Source: JBBQZP01 sp038207585
GTDB taxonomy: Bacteria; Pseudomonadota; Alphaproteobacteria; Rhodobacterales; Rhodobacteraceae
Assembly (NCBI GenBank): GCA_038207585.1
Contig: JBBQZP010000011.1
Location: forward strand, 40,498 to 104,497
Length of the DNA: 64,000 bases
Direction: 5' to 3'
The position numbers and the translations under genes are program-made. The notes under the pieces were generated by a model. That model ran no database searches. It saw only the letters and a list, made by a program, of their open reading frames with translations, and was not told the origin of the DNA. Positions 1 through 8,844 of the stretch are shown piece after piece; the first letter of the stretch is position 1, and each line of letters opens with the position of its first letter.

Positions 1-991
1 GTTCGATGAATTCGGGCTGGCCTTCCTCGATCACAAGGATCTGCTCTTTACCCTCGCAGAACTCCAGAAACTGTGATGAAATCAACGGGTAGGTGACGTT
101 GAGCACATAAAGCGGCACCTCCGTCGCCCCGTAAAGATCAGCCAGCCCCAGCCGCTGCAAGGCGCGGATCACGCCGTTGTACATGCCACCCTGCAGAACC
201 AGCCCGACCGGCGCGGAATTTGGCCCGAACACCTCGTTCAGGCCGCGCTCGACGATGAAGCGTTCGGCGGCGGGCCAGCGGTTTTTCACCTTGTCCTGTT
301 CATGCGCGAACGACATCGGCGGCAGCACGACGCGGGCGAAATCGGATTGCGGGTTTGACAGCGCATCACGCACCGACAGCGTCGGGCGCTGGTTGTCGCG
401 GGTCGGGAATGATCCGGTCACATGGCACGACCTGATCCGCACCATCAGCATGACGGGGGTGTTTGACGCCTCGGAAAGTTCGAACCCGTCTTTCACGGCC
501 TTGGTGATGCAGGGCAGGTTCGGGCGCGGGTCCAGCAGCCAGAACTGCGATTTCATCGCGAACGCATGGCTGCGTTCCTGCATGATGCTGGAGCCTTCGC
601 CGTAATCCTCGCCCACAATCACCAGCGCGCCGCCCGTCACTCCCGATGACGCAAGGTTCGCCAGCGCGTCCGATGCCACATTCACGCCGACCGATCCCTT
701 GAACGTGACTGCCCCCCGGATCGGATAATGGACCGACGCCGCCAGCATTGCCGCCGCCGCCGCTTCGTTCGCATTGGCCTCGAACCTTATGCCAAGCTCT
801 GATAGCAGGTCTTCGGCATCGGCCAGAACGTCCATCAGGTGGCTGATCGGCGCGCCCTGATAGCCGCCGACATAGCCCACACCGTTTTCCAAAAGCGCCT
901 TGGTGATCGCAAGGATGCCTTCGCCGGTAAAGGTTTCACCCGCGCCAAGGCGCAGGTGTTCGACTTCCGCCTTGAAGGACCGTTCTGCCAT
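1..991 (-). CDS. Indolepyruvate/2-oxoacid:ferredoxin oxidoreductase, alpha (TPP) subunit, partial
   Basis: The gene is cut by the left window edge; about 330 N-terminal residues are visible. It begins MAERSFKAEVEHLRLGAGET, followed by the GYQGAPISHLMD and FEANANEAAAA segments and the VTFKGSVGVNVASD stretch of the pyrimidine-binding half of IorA-type enzymes. At the window edge it reads LVIEEGQPEFIE, also typical of IorA. Family knowledge: these TPP and Fe-S enzymes oxidatively decarboxylate aryl-pyruvates to aryl-acetyl-CoA and reduce ferredoxin. The start at 991 is chosen because the conserved N-terminus begins there. It lies 15 bases downstream of the VOC gene on the same strand, so the two are probably cotranscribed. 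Substrate specificity is inferred; a fused alpha/gamma form is possible because the end is not visible. Confidence 0.85.
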   Translation of the reverse strand, partial: MAERSFKAEVEHLRLGAGETFTGEGILAITKALLENGVGYVGGYQGAPISHLMDVLADAEDLLSELGIRFEANANEAAAAAMLAASVHYPIRGAVTFKGSVGVNVASDALANLASSGVTGGALVIVGEDYGEGSSIMQERSHAFAMKSQFWLLDPRPNLPCITKAVKDGFELSEASNTPVMLMVRIRSCHVTGSFPTRDNQRPTLSVRDALSNPQSDFARVVLPPMSFAHEQDKVKNRWPAAERFIVERGLNEVFGPNSAPVGLVLQGGMYNGVIRALQRLGLADLYGATEVPLYVLNVTYPLISSQFLEFCEGKEQILVIEEGQPEFIE

Positions 992-1005
992 CTGCCCTGC
1001 CCCCG

Positions 1006-1596
1006 TTACTTCGCCGGATCGGTGTTCGACCACAGCACGGGGCCGCCGCTCGCCTCATACGCCATGCCCTTGGGGAACGAGATCGCCTCAAGCTGAAGCC
1101 CCCAGGGTGCAAAGAAGTAGAGGATGCTTTGCCCTGCCGCTGGCCCGTCACTGACCGGCAAAGGGCCCATAAGCGTGCGGATGCCAGCCGCCTTAAGATA
1201 GCTCGCCGCCGCATCAATATCGTCGACGTAAATCGCGATATGGTGGCCGCCGATGTCGCTGTTGCGGGCGGTCACGGTTTTCTGGTCTGGCGCTGTGTAT
1301 TTGAACAGTTCGATATTGGAGCCGAAACCGCAGCGCACCATGCTGATCTGCTCGACCACCGCGCGCGGATCGACATCCAGAAGATCGGCCATAAAGGTGC
1401 CGGTATCATCGCGGAACGGGCCAAAGGAAAGGGCCTTCTGGCACCCCAGCACATCGACGAAAAAGCCTTCGGCCTGCGCAAGGTCGGGCACAGTAAGCCC
1501 GATGTGGTTCACCCCGCGCATGCCCGGCAGGCTATCGGCATCGGCAAATGTCGGCAGGCAGGTCAGCGTCAGTGCGGCAATGAGTGGCAGTTTCAT
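1006..1596 (-). CDS. VOC family (glyoxalase/bleomycin-resistance fold) protein with signal peptide
   Basis: The 196-residue protein starts with a hydrophobic leader of about 20 residues (MKLPLIAALTLTCLPTFADA), so export to the periplasm is predicted. The rest is a single VOC domain: GVNHIGLTVPDLAQAEGFF near residue 30 gives the first metal-ligand position, and DIGGHHIAIYVDDIDAA near residue 115 gives the second half-module. VOC proteins include dioxygenases, isomerases and glyoxalases; the reaction here cannot be assigned from sequence. An exported VOC enzyme is uncommon, because most members are cytoplasmic. It sits between the MarR gene and the IorA-type gene and is probably part of that minus-strand catabolic operon. 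Confidence 0.8.
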   Translation of the reverse strand: MKLPLIAALTLTCLPTFADADSLPGMRGVNHIGLTVPDLAQAEGFFVDVLGCQKALSFGPFRDDTGTFMADLLDVDPRAVVEQISMVRCGFGSNIELFKYTAPDQKTVTARNSDIGGHHIAIYVDDIDAAASYLKAAGIRTLMGPLPVSDGPAAGQSILYFFAPWGLQLEAISFPKGMAYEASGGPVLWSNTDPAK

Positions 1597-1647
1597 CGTT
1601 TCCTCCTCTTAGGGTTCGGTTGGCTTGGCGGCGGGTCGGCGCCTGCC

Positions 1648-2130
1648 TCAGATCTCGTGTTTGCGGATGTTGGTCAGCATCTTTTGCAGCGTGCCGACAA
1701 AGGCGCTGCGTTCCGCGTCGGGGATGCCGCGAAACATCCTTGCCTGCGCATCGGCCATGCAGGGCCACAGCGTCGCAAAGGCGGCGCGGCCTGCGTCGGT
1801 GATGAACACCCGTGTGGCGCGGTTGTCGGCGGCGTCGGTTTCGCGGCGGATCAGACCATCGGCGGCCAACTGGTCCAGCGCGCGCGACAGGGTGGATTGT
1901 TCGACCACCGAAAACACCGCCAACTCGCGGATCAGCGGGCCGTCATTGACCGACAGCACCGCCAGCGCGCGCATCTTGGGCGTCGTCAGGCCCAGCATTG
2001 CCATCTCGTCGCGCAGACTGGCGTTATAGCGCCCCATGATGCGGTTCATCAGGTAAGGCGCGTAATTCGTCAGCCCGATGTCGGACAGCGCGCGGGGCAA
2101 GCCTTGCCCTTCGGAGGGTTGATCCTTCAT
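1648..2130 (-). CDS. MarR family transcriptional regulator
   Basis: The 160-residue protein has a winged-helix core: RALAVLSVNDGPLIRELAVFSVVEQSTLSRALDQLAADGLIRRE is the helix-turn-helix and ETDAADNRATRVFITDAG is the wing. The start at 2130 overlaps the stop of the upstream FAD oxidoreductase by four bases (ATGA), so the two are cotranscribed. MarR proteins usually repress neighbouring catabolic genes and are released by aromatic or acyl ligands. A palindromic site lies in the divergent promoter at 4579-4592 and is the natural candidate operator, though this link is inference. Confidence 0.9.
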   Translation of the reverse strand: MKDQPSEGQGLPRALSDIGLTNYAPYLMNRIMGRYNASLRDEMAMLGLTTPKMRALAVLSVNDGPLIRELAVFSVVEQSTLSRALDQLAADGLIRRETDAADNRATRVFITDAGRAAFATLWPCMADAQARMFRGIPDAERSAFVGTLQKMLTNIRKHEI

Positions 2131-3692
2131 GCGCCCAGCCTTTTCGCGGCCAGATACCCCGAGCCGCCGCCAAGGCCGGGGCCGGGATGGGTCGAGGCAC
2201 CAATATGGATCAACCCGCGCACCGCACCGGTGCCGTTGGTGGAATGAGGATAGGGGCGGAAGATGAAGAACTGATCCAGACTGCACAGCCCGCCATAAGG
2301 ATCGCCGCCGACAAGATTGATGTTCATCGCCTCCAGATCGGCGGGGGAATAGGCGCGCCGGGCCAGTTTGATCGCATCGAAGTTGCGGATGTGGCGCGCG
2401 AGGATGGCCTCAACGCGGTCGGCGAACGCCTCGCGGGTGGCGTCCGACCATGTGCCACCGGTCGCAATCGTTCCCGCCGCATCGCCCTTGACCACCCTAG
2501 GCGCGTCGGGGATCTGCAGCCACAAGATTGCCTTGCCCTCGGGGCAGCGCGAGGGGTCCAACCGGTGCGGTTGGCCCACGCAGATGGTGGGTAAGGCGGG
2601 CAACATGCCCCGTTCAGCCTCATTCGCGGATCTGGAGACGGAGTCGATGCCATCGGCCAGATGGATCAGCGCCACATCCTCCAACCCCGGCGAAAGCCAT
2701 TCGGGCACCCGGTCCAGCGCGTAATGCAGCTGGAAATTCCCGCGCCCATGGCGGAAGGCTTTCGCCGCTGCCTGATCTTGCGGCAGGGCGACATCACGCA
2801 AGAGCCGCCCCTGCAACTGTCCCGGTGCGACCGAGGCCATGACCGACACGCAGGCAATATCCTCGCCCCCCGCCAGCGCCACGCCCGTAACCCGGCCATT
2901 GGTCACCAGAATACGGTCAACATCCGCGCCGCAGCGAACCTCGCCGCCCTTTTCCTCGATCAGCGCGCGAAAGGCCTGCACCGCGCGCCCTGATCCACCC
3001 TTGACGACCGGCGCGCCTGCCGCCTCCAAAGCAAAGGCCACGACCTTGCCCATCTGACCGGAATAAGTGCTTTCCGGCGTCAGCCCGCAATGCAGCACCC
3101 AAGGCGCAAACAGCGCCTGCACCAGCGGGCTTTGATAACCCGTCTCCAACCAGCCCCGCGCCGGCACCAGCGCCGCACCAAACCACGCGGCCAACCCCCG
3201 CAACCCGCGTTTGCGCGCCTGCGTGAACAATAATTTAGCCGTCGCCCAAGACCAGAGCGACCCGCCCAGCAAAGCGAACAGAAACGGCGCGTCGCCCTCA
3301 ACCCCCCCCGCATCGCGTGCGTGGGCATCGCCGTCGCCCGCCGCCAGCGCGTTGAAGGCGGCAATGTTCTGCGCCCGGTCCGTGGTCAGAACCAGCGCCG
3401 ACCCGTCGGGGCGGATCACGGCGGTCGGGTGCGGCGTGTGGCCATACTCGAACCCGTGCCGCGCAAGGTCCGCGCCCAGCGCCGCCCCGGCGGGCGACGT
3501 CATGAACAAGACCCATGTCGCCGCCATCACGTCATGCTGAAACCCCGGCAGCGTGATCTCAGCCGTGCGCAGGCAACCGCCGGGCACGCCCTCACGCTCC
3601 AGCAGCAGCACGCGCCGACCCTTGAGCGCCAGCAGCGCCCCCGCGACCAGCGCGTTGATGCCACTGCCGATGATCACATGATCGGGCCGCAT
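2127..3692 (-). CDS. Phytoene-dehydrogenase-like FAD-dependent oxidoreductase (copy 1)
   Basis: A 521-residue NAD(P)/FAD-dependent oxidoreductase of the CrtI/amine-oxidase superfamily. The dinucleotide-binding motif GSGINALVAGALLALKGRR is at residues 8-26 and the LEREGVPGG strand follows. The C-terminal FAD contact region ends GLIHIGASTHPGPGLGGGSGYLAAKRL. No carotenoid biosynthesis genes are nearby. In this superfamily many uncharacterised members act on other hydrophobic or acyl substrates, so carotenoid desaturation should not be assumed. It is paralogous to the divergently transcribed protein at 4621-6189 (similar length, same N- and C-terminal motifs). It overlaps MarR by four bases and follows the cyclase gene by 6 bases, forming cyclase-oxidoreductase-marR-VOC-iorA on the minus strand. 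Confidence 0.85.
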   Translation of the reverse strand: MRPDHVIIGSGINALVAGALLALKGRRVLLLEREGVPGGCLRTAEITLPGFQHDVMAATWVLFMTSPAGAALGADLARHGFEYGHTPHPTAVIRPDGSALVLTTDRAQNIAAFNALAAGDGDAHARDAGGVEGDAPFLFALLGGSLWSWATAKLLFTQARKRGLRGLAAWFGAALVPARGWLETGYQSPLVQALFAPWVLHCGLTPESTYSGQMGKVVAFALEAAGAPVVKGGSGRAVQAFRALIEEKGGEVRCGADVDRILVTNGRVTGVALAGGEDIACVSVMASVAPGQLQGRLLRDVALPQDQAAAKAFRHGRGNFQLHYALDRVPEWLSPGLEDVALIHLADGIDSVSRSANEAERGMLPALPTICVGQPHRLDPSRCPEGKAILWLQIPDAPRVVKGDAAGTIATGGTWSDATREAFADRVEAILARHIRNFDAIKLARRAYSPADLEAMNINLVGGDPYGGLCSLDQFFIFRPYPHSTNGTGAVRGLIHIGASTHPGPGLGGGSGYLAAKRLGA

Positions 3693-3698
3693 CGCCCC

Positions 3699-4490
3699 TT
3701 AGCCTTTGGGCACCAGTGCCAGCGCGCGGATCGGCGAGCCGGTGCCCTGCTTGATCTTCAGCGGGGCCGCAATCAGGATCGCGCCCTTTGCCGGCAGCTT
3801 GCTTAGGTTCGCAAGCGAGGCCAAGCCGAAACAATTGTTCTTGTGCAACAGGTTATGCGCCGGAAAGGGCGGGTTCATGCCACCCGCCTGCCCCGCATCG
3901 GTGCCGATGCACTGGCTGCCCCAGCCGACGATGCCCTTGTCCAGCAGGTGCTGGATCACCTCGGCCGTCGGCCCCGGGGTGTGCGGTCCGGTGTCATCGG
4001 CGTTCAGAAACAGCGCCTCGTCATGGGCGCGGCTGTCCCAGTCAGACCGCAGCACGACCCATTCGCCTGCGTTGATCGTGCCGTGTTTGGCCTCCCACGC
4101 GGTGACATGGTCGATGGTCAGCAGGAAATCGGGGTTGGCCGCACATTCCGCGCTGAAATCCAGCACGTTGACGGGTGCCACAAGGCGCTGCACGTCCAGC
4201 GTATCGGTATAGCCATCGGCATAGTCCTTGCCGGTGATCCAGTGGTGTGGCGCATCGAAATGCGTGCCGGAATGTTCGCCCAGCTCCAACCAGTTCCACG
4301 CCCAGAACGGGCCATTCTGGTCATACTCGCTGATCCGGTGGATCTTGATGGGCGGCGTGTCCTTGGCGAAATCCGGCGGCAGTTTCAAAAGCGGCGTTTC
4401 TGGCCCCAGCACACCTGTGCAATCGACCACTTCGATCCCGCCCGAGGCAAGCATCCCCGCAAGCGAGCCCAGAACATTAGCAGAGGTCAT
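3699..4490 (-). CDS. Cyclase family protein (kynurenine-formamidase-like metal hydrolase)
   Basis: A 263-residue protein of the Cyclase (PF04199) family. The metal-binding signature GEHSGTHFDAPHHW at about residues 71-84 supplies the His, His and Asp ligands seen in KynB-type hydrolases. A second conserved block, GWGSQCIGTDAGQ, lies towards the C-terminus. Family members hydrolyse N-formylkynurenine or lactone/isatin-type substrates. The start MTSANVLGSL at 4490 is preferred over an upstream in-frame Met because it follows the purine-rich GGGAGACGACG, whereas the upstream extension has no family similarity. It is the first gene of the minus-strand operon and diverges from the second FAD oxidoreductase. 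The reaction is unknown; a hydrolytic step on an aryl amide or lactone in the same pathway is plausible. Confidence 0.82.
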   Translation of the reverse strand: MTSANVLGSLAGMLASGGIEVVDCTGVLGPETPLLKLPPDFAKDTPPIKIHRISEYDQNGPFWAWNWLELGEHSGTHFDAPHHWITGKDYADGYTDTLDVQRLVAPVNVLDFSAECAANPDFLLTIDHVTAWEAKHGTINAGEWVVLRSDWDSRAHDEALFLNADDTGPHTPGPTAEVIQHLLDKGIVGWGSQCIGTDAGQAGGMNPPFPAHNLLHKNNCFGLASLANLSKLPAKGAILIAAPLKIKQGTGSPIRALALVPKG

Positions 4491-4578
4491 CGTCGTCTCC
4501 CCGATGTGGCCACGGTTTTCGGGCCTGCCCACAGGCCGCACGCGCTGGCGATTATGGAATCACGCTAGACAGATTTAG

Positions 4579-4592
4579 ATGCATTTGCAAAT
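4579..4592. promoter_or_regulatory. Candidate operator in divergent promoter (TGCATTTGCA / ATTTGCAAAT)
   Basis: Two overlapping palindromes, TGCATTTGCA (4580-4589) and ATTTGCAAAT (4583-4592), lie in the 130-base gap between the cyclase and the plus-strand FAD oxidoreductase. The position fits a MarR-type operator controlling both directions. The core TGCATTTGCA recurs at 36013-36023 upstream of the alpha/beta hydrolase gene. Function is inferred. Confidence 0.45.
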
Positions 4593-4620
4593 ATCCATGC
4601 GACGTAATGTCGGGGTACAG

Positions 4621-6189
4621 ATGGCCGGGGAATTCGACGCCGTTCTGATCGGGGCGGGCCACAATACGCTGGCCGCCGCACTGCACCTTGCCGTCAAGGG
4701 GTGGCGGGTGGGCGTCTTTGAACAGGCCCCTGTTGCGGGAGGGGCTGTCAAATCCGGTGACTACACCCTGCCCGGTTTCCGGCATGACTGGGCGGCAATG
4801 AACCTGTCACTCTTTGCGGGCAGCGCGTTCTTCAAGGCGCACGGCGAGGAACTGGCCCGCCACGGCTGCGCCTTCGTGCCGGTGAACCGACCCTTTGCAT
4901 CATCCTTTCCCGATGGCACATGGGCGGGGGTGTCAACCGACATGGCCGAGACGCTGGCGACCATCGGCGCACATTCGGCCAAGGATGCGGCAACGTGGGA
5001 AACGCTGTGCAAAGGCTTTGGGGCCGAGGCGCCGCATCTTTTCGGGCTGCTTGGTTCGCGGATGAAGATGAAGGCACTGGCGGGCTTTGCTTTCAGAACA
5101 TGGCGCGCCAAGGGCATTTCCGGCACACAGGATTTCACGCGCTTTCTGCTGTCCTCCCCCCGCGACTGGCTGGACCAGACGTTTGAACATCCGCACATCC
5201 GCGCGATGCTGGGGGCCTGGGGAATGCATCTGGATTTCGCGCCCGATGTGGCCGGGGGTGCGATGTTTCCCTATCTGGAGGGGATGGCGGGGCAGGCCTT
5301 TGGAATGGTGATCGGTCAGGGTGGCGCAGATACCGTGACCCGCGCGTTGGTGGCGGCGATTACGGCGGGCGGGGGCAGCGTGGAAACCGGCGCGCCGGTC
5401 GCGCGCATCCTGCACGATGGCCGCAGCGCCAACGGGGTCGAGCTTGCCGATGGCCGCCAGATCACCGCGCGGCGCGCAGTGATTGCTGGCGTGGCCCCGC
5501 GTGCCCTGCCCCGGCTGACAGGGGGCACGGCGACTGCGTTTGACAGCGCGATGGCCGGGTTCCGTCATGCGCCCGGAACGATGATGATCCACCTTGCACT
5601 GGACGGCCTGCCCGACTGGCGCGCGGGGGTGGCGTTGCAGAAGCATGCTTACGTCCATATCGCCCCCAGCCTTGATCAGATGGCGCGCACCTATCAGCAT
5701 GCGCAGGCCGGGCTTTTGCCCGACGAGCCGATTCTGGTTGTGGGCCAGCCAACGGTCTTTGACCCCTCACGCGCGCCGGGTGGCAAGCATGTGCTGTGGG
5801 TGCAGGTCCGCATGGCCCCCGGCACAATCGCAGGCGATGCCAAGGGCGATATTGCGGCAACCGACTGGACACAGGCCGCGGCCCCCTTTGCCGACCGCGC
5901 GCTGGCGATACTGGAATCGCACGCGCCGGGCACCCGCGCAAAAATCCTGGGCCAACGCATTGTGACCCCGGTGGAGCTTGAGGCCGACAACCCCAACCTT
6001 GTCGGCGGCGATCAGGTCTGCGGCAGTCATCATCTGTCGCAGAATTTCCTGTTTCGCCCGGCGCGGGGTTATGCTGACGGTGCGACCTCACTTGCCAACC
6101 TGCATCTGACGGGCGCTGCGGTCTGGCCGGGGGCTGGCACAGGGGCGGGGCCGGGATTTCTTTTGGGCCAGAAACTTGCCGGACGCTGA
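4621..6189 (+). CDS. Phytoene-dehydrogenase-like FAD-dependent oxidoreductase (copy 2)
   Basis: A 522-residue paralogue of the protein at 2127-3692. The FAD motif is IGAGHNTLAAALHLAVKGWR near residue 8, followed by EQAPVAGGAV; the C-terminus has the LTGAAVWPGAGTGAGPGFLLGQKL cofactor contact. The start at 4621 (MAGEFDAVLIG) is preferred because the flavin fold begins directly after it and GGGG lies upstream; an in-frame Met at 4579 would cover the candidate operator. It is followed after 35 bases by the importer operon, so the enzyme may act on the imported compound. Two paralogues arranged divergently around one operator suggest successive or alternative substrates. The reaction is unknown. 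Confidence 0.85.
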   Translation: MAGEFDAVLIGAGHNTLAAALHLAVKGWRVGVFEQAPVAGGAVKSGDYTLPGFRHDWAAMNLSLFAGSAFFKAHGEELARHGCAFVPVNRPFASSFPDGTWAGVSTDMAETLATIGAHSAKDAATWETLCKGFGAEAPHLFGLLGSRMKMKALAGFAFRTWRAKGISGTQDFTRFLLSSPRDWLDQTFEHPHIRAMLGAWGMHLDFAPDVAGGAMFPYLEGMAGQAFGMVIGQGGADTVTRALVAAITAGGGSVETGAPVARILHDGRSANGVELADGRQITARRAVIAGVAPRALPRLTGGTATAFDSAMAGFRHAPGTMMIHLALDGLPDWRAGVALQKHAYVHIAPSLDQMARTYQHAQAGLLPDEPILVVGQPTVFDPSRAPGGKHVLWVQVRMAPGTIAGDAKGDIAATDWTQAAAPFADRALAILESHAPGTRAKILGQRIVTPVELEADNPNLVGGDQVCGSHHLSQNFLFRPARGYADGATSLANLHLTGAAVWPGAGTGAGPGFLLGQKLAGR

Positions 6190-6224
6190 ACCAAACAAAA
6201 ATGAAACCAACAGGGAAAACGACC

Positions 6225-7748
6225 ATGAACCTTAACCGCCGAAGCCTTCTGAAGCTGTCTGCCGCCACGATCACTGCCAGCACCTTTGCCCTGCCCGCCT
6301 TTGCGCAGGCGATTGACGAACTGGTGATCGCCTACAACGTCACCCTTCCGTCATGGGACCCGACCGTAGGCCCCAGTGCGGTGAACCCCACGATTCAGGG
6401 CCTCTATCAATCGGTCTTTGACCAGTACATCCTGCAACAGCCCGACCTGACCCCCGCCCCCGGCCTGCTGACCGAATGGGGCTGGAACGATGACAAGACC
6501 AAAGTGTCGATGACCGTGCGCGAGGGGGTGACCTGGCACGACGGCAGCCCCTTCACCGCCGAGGATGTGGCGTGGAGCCTGACCCGCGCCGCGGATGAGA
6601 AAACCGGCAACCCGATTCAATTCATCTGGTCGACCCTTGCCAACATCAAGGCTGATGGCAACACGGTGACCGCCGATGTGGCGCGGTTCGAGCCTACGAT
6701 CTTCAAATGGATGTATTTCCTGACCGGCTATGTGTTGCCCAAAGCCTATTACGAAAAGGTCGGTGCAGAAGGGTTCGAGGCGGCCCCGATCGGGACCGGC
6801 CCCTACATGGTCGACAAATTCGAACGCAACGCCTTTGTGCGGTTGAAAGCGAACGCCAATTACTGGGGTGGTGCGCCCGATTTCGATACCGTGACGATCA
6901 AGTTCGTGCCCGACGCGGCGGCGCGTGTGGCCGAGGTGGAATCCGGCAACTCCCACGTCACGCTTGAGATGCCGTATGAGGAATACGACCGTCTGAAAAG
7001 CGGGCCGCTGGCGGGCATCGCCGCGCCGATCTCGGATATCGGGATGATTTTCCTGAATGATATCGAAGTGATGACCGACCCCAACGTGCGCAAGGCCGCC
7101 GCCCACGCGATCGACAAGCAGGCGATCATCGACCGGCTGCTGTCGGGCTACGGGGTCAAGATCGACACGTTGGAGACGCCGGAATATTCGGCCTTTGATG
7201 CGTCAATTTCCGTGGCTTATGACCCCGCAATGGCGACCGAGCTTTTGGCGGCCAGTGGCTACAGCCCGGAAAACCCGGTGAAGTTCAAGATCCAGACCAC
7301 CAAAGGTTTCAAGCCCAAGGATTACGAGATGATTCAGGCCATTGTCGGCCTGTGGCGCAAGGTGGGCATCGAGGCGGAAATCGAGGTTTACGAGATCGCC
7401 AAGCACTATGAGTTGCGCGCCGCCGATCAGCTTGCGCCTGCCGCGTTCTACAACTGGGGCAACTCGGTGGGTGATCCCACCACGTCAACCGGCTTTGCGA
7501 TGTTCGGCCCCTCGCCCCATTCGGTTTGGGACGGGCAGGATCTGATCGACATGATCGGGCCGCTTTGGGGCGAGGCGAATGAGGACAAGCGCATTGCGGG
7601 CTGGAAGGCGGTTGACAAATACATCGCCGAAAACGCGCTGGTGATCCCGCTGTTGCAATATGTGCAACCGATCCTGCATGCGCCGGGTGTGGTTGTGACA
7701 CCGCATGCGTCGGGCGCGCTTTTGCCGCATCTGATGAAGCGGGCCTGA
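6225..7748 (+). CDS. ABC importer substrate-binding protein, family 5 (peptide/nickel type)
   Basis: A 507-residue SBP_bac_5 protein with an N-terminal export signal, MNLNRRSLLKLSAATITAST, whose NRRSLLK resembles a twin-arginine motif. The family signature segment is MTVREGVTWHDGSPFTAEDVAWSLTRA. The start at 6225 is chosen because the signal peptide begins there; an in-frame Met 24 bases upstream would extend it pointlessly. It is the periplasmic receptor of the importer encoded by the next four genes. A strong hairpin follows the stop codon at 7760-7787. The ligand is not predictable; family 5 proteins bind peptides, opines, glutathione or modified amino acids. Confidence 0.92.
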   Translation: MNLNRRSLLKLSAATITASTFALPAFAQAIDELVIAYNVTLPSWDPTVGPSAVNPTIQGLYQSVFDQYILQQPDLTPAPGLLTEWGWNDDKTKVSMTVREGVTWHDGSPFTAEDVAWSLTRAADEKTGNPIQFIWSTLANIKADGNTVTADVARFEPTIFKWMYFLTGYVLPKAYYEKVGAEGFEAAPIGTGPYMVDKFERNAFVRLKANANYWGGAPDFDTVTIKFVPDAAARVAEVESGNSHVTLEMPYEEYDRLKSGPLAGIAAPISDIGMIFLNDIEVMTDPNVRKAAAHAIDKQAIIDRLLSGYGVKIDTLETPEYSAFDASISVAYDPAMATELLAASGYSPENPVKFKIQTTKGFKPKDYEMIQAIVGLWRKVGIEAEIEVYEIAKHYELRAADQLAPAAFYNWGNSVGDPTTSTGFAMFGPSPHSVWDGQDLIDMIGPLWGEANEDKRIAGWKAVDKYIAENALVIPLLQYVQPILHAPGVVVTPHASGALLPHLMKRA

Positions 7749-7759
7749 GCCGCCCTTTT

Positions 7760-7787
7760 CCCGGCCGGACAGCACCGTCCGGCCGGG
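7760..7787 (+). terminator. GC hairpin between binding-protein and permease genes
   Basis: An 11-bp perfect inverted repeat (7760-7770 with 7777-7787, 6-base loop) lies 12 bases after the binding-protein stop. No T-tract follows, so it fits an mRNA-stabilising or partial-termination element better than a full terminator. Confidence 0.7.
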
Positions 7788-7833
7788 GTCAATACCAACG
7801 GGCGCGCCGTGCAGGGGGCGCCGCAGGAAGAAT

Positions 7834-8844
7834 ATGGCGCTGCTTCGGCTTATCGCGATCCGGCTTCTGACGACCGCCATCACGCTGGCGGGCGTGGCGG
7901 TGATCGTGTTTTTCGTCATTCGCGTGGTGCCCGGAAACCCGATTGCGATGATGCTGCCGCCCGGTGCCACCGAGGCGGATATCGCCCGGCTTTCGGCGCT
8001 TTACGGGCTGGACAAACCCATTGTCACGCAATTCGGCATCTGGCTGGCGGGGGTTTTGCAGGGCGATTTCGGCACCTCGATCACCACGCGCCAGCCGGTG
8101 CTGGGGCTGGTGCTGGGGCGGCTGCCTGCGACGTTGGAATTGTCGGTGATGGCGCTGATGATGGCCGTTCTGCTGGGCGGTGCGGCGGCACTGACCGGCA
8201 CGCGCGGGCGCGGCGGGCGCACCGAGGGCGCGATAGACGTGGCCAACGGCGTGGCACTTTCGGTGCCCGATTTCCTGTGGGGGCTGGTGTTGATGCTGGT
8301 CTTTGGCGTGCTGATGCCGGTGTTTCACATCTCGGGCCGGGTCACGCCGTCGCTGGACCTGCCGTTCACCACCAATTTCTATCTGCTGGAAAGCGTGCTG
8401 CGGCTGCGGCTTGATCTGACGGGCGATCTTCTGGCGCATATGTTCATGCCGGCCCTTGCGTTGGCCATTCCGCTGGCGGCGATCATCGGGCAGCTTCTGA
8501 AGCAAAGCCTGAAGGAAACGATGAACCTTGATTATGTCACCCTTGCGCGCACCAAGGGCTATAGCGAAACGCAGGTGATCCTGCGTGAGGCGTTGCGCAA
8601 TGCGGTTCTGCCGACGCTGACGCTGGTCGGTGTGCAGTTCACGTTTCTGATTGGCGGCACGGTGATCATCGAACGGCTCTTTTCTTATGAGGGGCTGGGG
8701 AACATGGCGATTGATGCGGTGATCAACCGCGACTTGCCGTTGATTCAAGGCATCGTGATCCTGTTTGCGGTGCTTTTCACGGGTGTGAACCTGATCGTCG
8801 ATCTGCTGTATGCAGCCCTGAACCCCAAGCTGCGGCATGCTTGA
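7834..8844 (+). CDS. ABC importer permease, DppB type
   Basis: A 336-residue inner-membrane permease. It begins with the typical first membrane segment LLRLIAIRLLTTAITLAGVAV, then the conserved VVPGNP and YGLDKPIVTQFGIWL sequences of DppB/OppB proteins. The coupling (EAA) loop is near TLARTKGYSETQVILREALRNAVLP. It ends inside the start of the next permease gene (8-base overlap), so translation is coupled. It pairs with the DppC-type subunit at 8837-9688 to form the peptide-type channel. Confidence 0.93.
   Translation: MALLRLIAIRLLTTAITLAGVAVIVFFVIRVVPGNPIAMMLPPGATEADIARLSALYGLDKPIVTQFGIWLAGVLQGDFGTSITTRQPVLGLVLGRLPATLELSVMALMMAVLLGGAAALTGTRGRGGRTEGAIDVANGVALSVPDFLWGLVLMLVFGVLMPVFHISGRVTPSLDLPFTTNFYLLESVLRLRLDLTGDLLAHMFMPALALAIPLAAIIGQLLKQSLKETMNLDYVTLARTKGYSETQVILREALRNAVLPTLTLVGVQFTFLIGGTVIIERLFSYEGLGNMAIDAVINRDLPLIQGIVILFAVLFTGVNLIVDLLYAALNPKLRHA

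Noticed and set aside
1129..2247. Open frame of 372 codons on the plus strand
   Set aside because: Lies antisense to the VOC and MarR genes, is rich in His/Gln/Arg as expected for shadow frames of GC-rich genes, and has no domain similarity.
2127..6189. Carotenoid biosynthesis function for the two CrtI-like flavoproteins
   Set aside because: No crtB, crtE or other carotenoid genes nearby; the context is catabolic, so only the superfamily call is kept.
7789..8838. 349-codon minus-strand open frame
   Set aside because: Antisense to the DppB permease gene; very His/Gln/Arg-rich composition typical of a shadow frame.
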